Shown: positions 63,512 through 64,000 of the stretch, piece after piece
Position numbering within the stretch: position 1 is the first letter of the stretch
Layout: each line of letters begins with the position of its first letter
Origin: Epiperipatus broadwayi
Lineage: Eukaryota > Onychophora > Udeonychophora > Euonychophora > Peripatidae
Length of the DNA stretch: 64,000 nt
Direction of reading: 5' to 3'
NCBI GenBank assembly: GCA_028023455.1
Contig: JAQFVV010006200.1
Location: 3,977,738 to 4,041,737, forward strand
Notes under the pieces: model-generated
What the model saw: the letters and a program-made list of their open reading frames with translations, nothing else
Told to the model about the DNA's origin: nothing
Database searches by the model: none
Program-made: the position numbers and the translations under genes

Positions 63512-63905
63512 AATGGATTATGTCCTGTACATGAAGGGTCAGATTGACTTTAGGTCAACATGGGTGTGACAAGAATCTCGGCCTCAGAGTGACTTTGAGC
63601 GTTTTCATCACCAGATTTTCAATTGGGTGGATGGTTGAAGAGTTGGAGCATGGAGTGGATTGAAGCCTGTCCATTAAAGTATGAAGATGGGCTATCTTAA
63701 TATATATCTGAGTTCTTATTGCATATATGTGTAGAGATGATAATATGGACCAAGTGATGATTGCTGGTTTAGCATGAAATATGTATATTGGTGATTATTT
63801 ATCTTTTCAACATATATGTATTCTAGTGTATCAGTGATATGAGATAGAGTGGTGAGCATTGGGTTGTGTGAAAGTCTGTGCTCATATACCCTATATGTTA
63901 TATAT
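63512..63905 (+). mobile_element. Hammerhead-ribozyme SINE-like repeat, right member of a head-to-head pair
   Basis: Full-length copy: GGATTATGTCCTGTACATGA, GGGTCAGATTGACTTTAGGT, GACAAGAATCTCGGCCTCAG, ATTGAAGCCTGTCCATTAAA, ribozyme, then GAGATAGAGTGGTGAGCATT (box-A-like AGATAGAGTGG) and CTGTGCTCATATACCC (box-B position, decayed). Confidence 0.85.
63733..63802 (+). ncRNA. Type I hammerhead ribozyme motif (C3 mutated)
   Basis: GTGATGA (63754-63760) replaces CTGATGA, a change at the catalytic C3. GAAA 63776-63779 and helix III TA[TG]TA then TA are perfect. Helix I CCAA/TTGG and GATG/TATC are kept. Confidence 0.75.
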
Positions 63906-64000
63906 TTTATTTATTGAAACTTGAAAAACAAATTAAAATACTTTTGGAATAAATGTAATTAGTTTAATTATCAATGTTAGGTGATAAGTCATTAATTATC

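Overview
The window looks like AT-rich nuclear DNA from an invertebrate animal. I find no host protein-coding gene I can defend. Every recognisable coding stretch belongs to a retrotransposon. The species cannot be fixed from sequence alone. The mix of an RTE-clade LINE, Penelope-like elements (PLEs) with GIY-YIG endonuclease, tRNA-derived SINEs, hammerhead-ribozyme repeats and very long (TA)n/(AG)n/(AAT)n tracts fits a repeat-rich metazoan such as a mollusc, cnidarian or flatworm.

Layout. (1) One RTE family dominates. There are full-length copies at 0.05-3.25 kb (minus, decayed), 15.4-18.6 kb (plus, youngest and nearly open) and 40.2-43.5 kb (plus, riddled with one-base deletions). Truncated copies lie at 8.8-10.3 kb (minus), 20.15-20.89 kb (minus) and 53.57-53.84 kb (plus). 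(2) PLE fragments lie at 25.06-25.63 kb (minus) and 26.2-27.45 kb (plus), with RT motif YVDD and GIY-YIG. Others are a small piece at 32.07-32.32 kb and a striking head-to-head palindrome at 58.98-60.14 kb. (3) A decayed second non-LTR element spans 31.3-33.15 kb. (4) Several SINE families occur: a tRNA-Gly(TCC)-derived minimal SINE (30.8, 34.9, 44.4 kb), a second tRNA-headed one (4.1, 19.8 kb) and a tRNA-Pro-like one with a conserved tail (23.2, 23.5, 24.1, 33.9, 37.3, 39.0, 39.8, 49.0 and 56.9 kb). (5) Short non-coding repeats of up to about 380 bp carry a type I hammerhead ribozyme motif plus a downstream tRNA-like box-B segment (8.6, 12.3, 36.7, 44.1, 45.4, 45.6, 47.8, 56.3, 63.3, 63.8 kb; ribozyme-less inverted pair at 49.1-49.25 kb). 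(6) A perfect (AG)1904 block fills 49.76-53.57 kb.

The most interesting item is group 5: roughly ten dispersed copies of a small non-autonomous repeat whose hammerhead core, helix II, the two-base-pair helix III and helix I can all be drawn, with apparent compensatory changes between copies. A different hammerhead, of the kind described in PLE terminal repeats, sits next to the PLE at 25.7 kb. Several PLE and hammerhead repeats occur as head-to-head (divergent) inverted pairs, which hints at a shared mode of integration. RTE and PLE machinery nearby could in principle mobilise the SINEs, but no shared 3' tail proves this.
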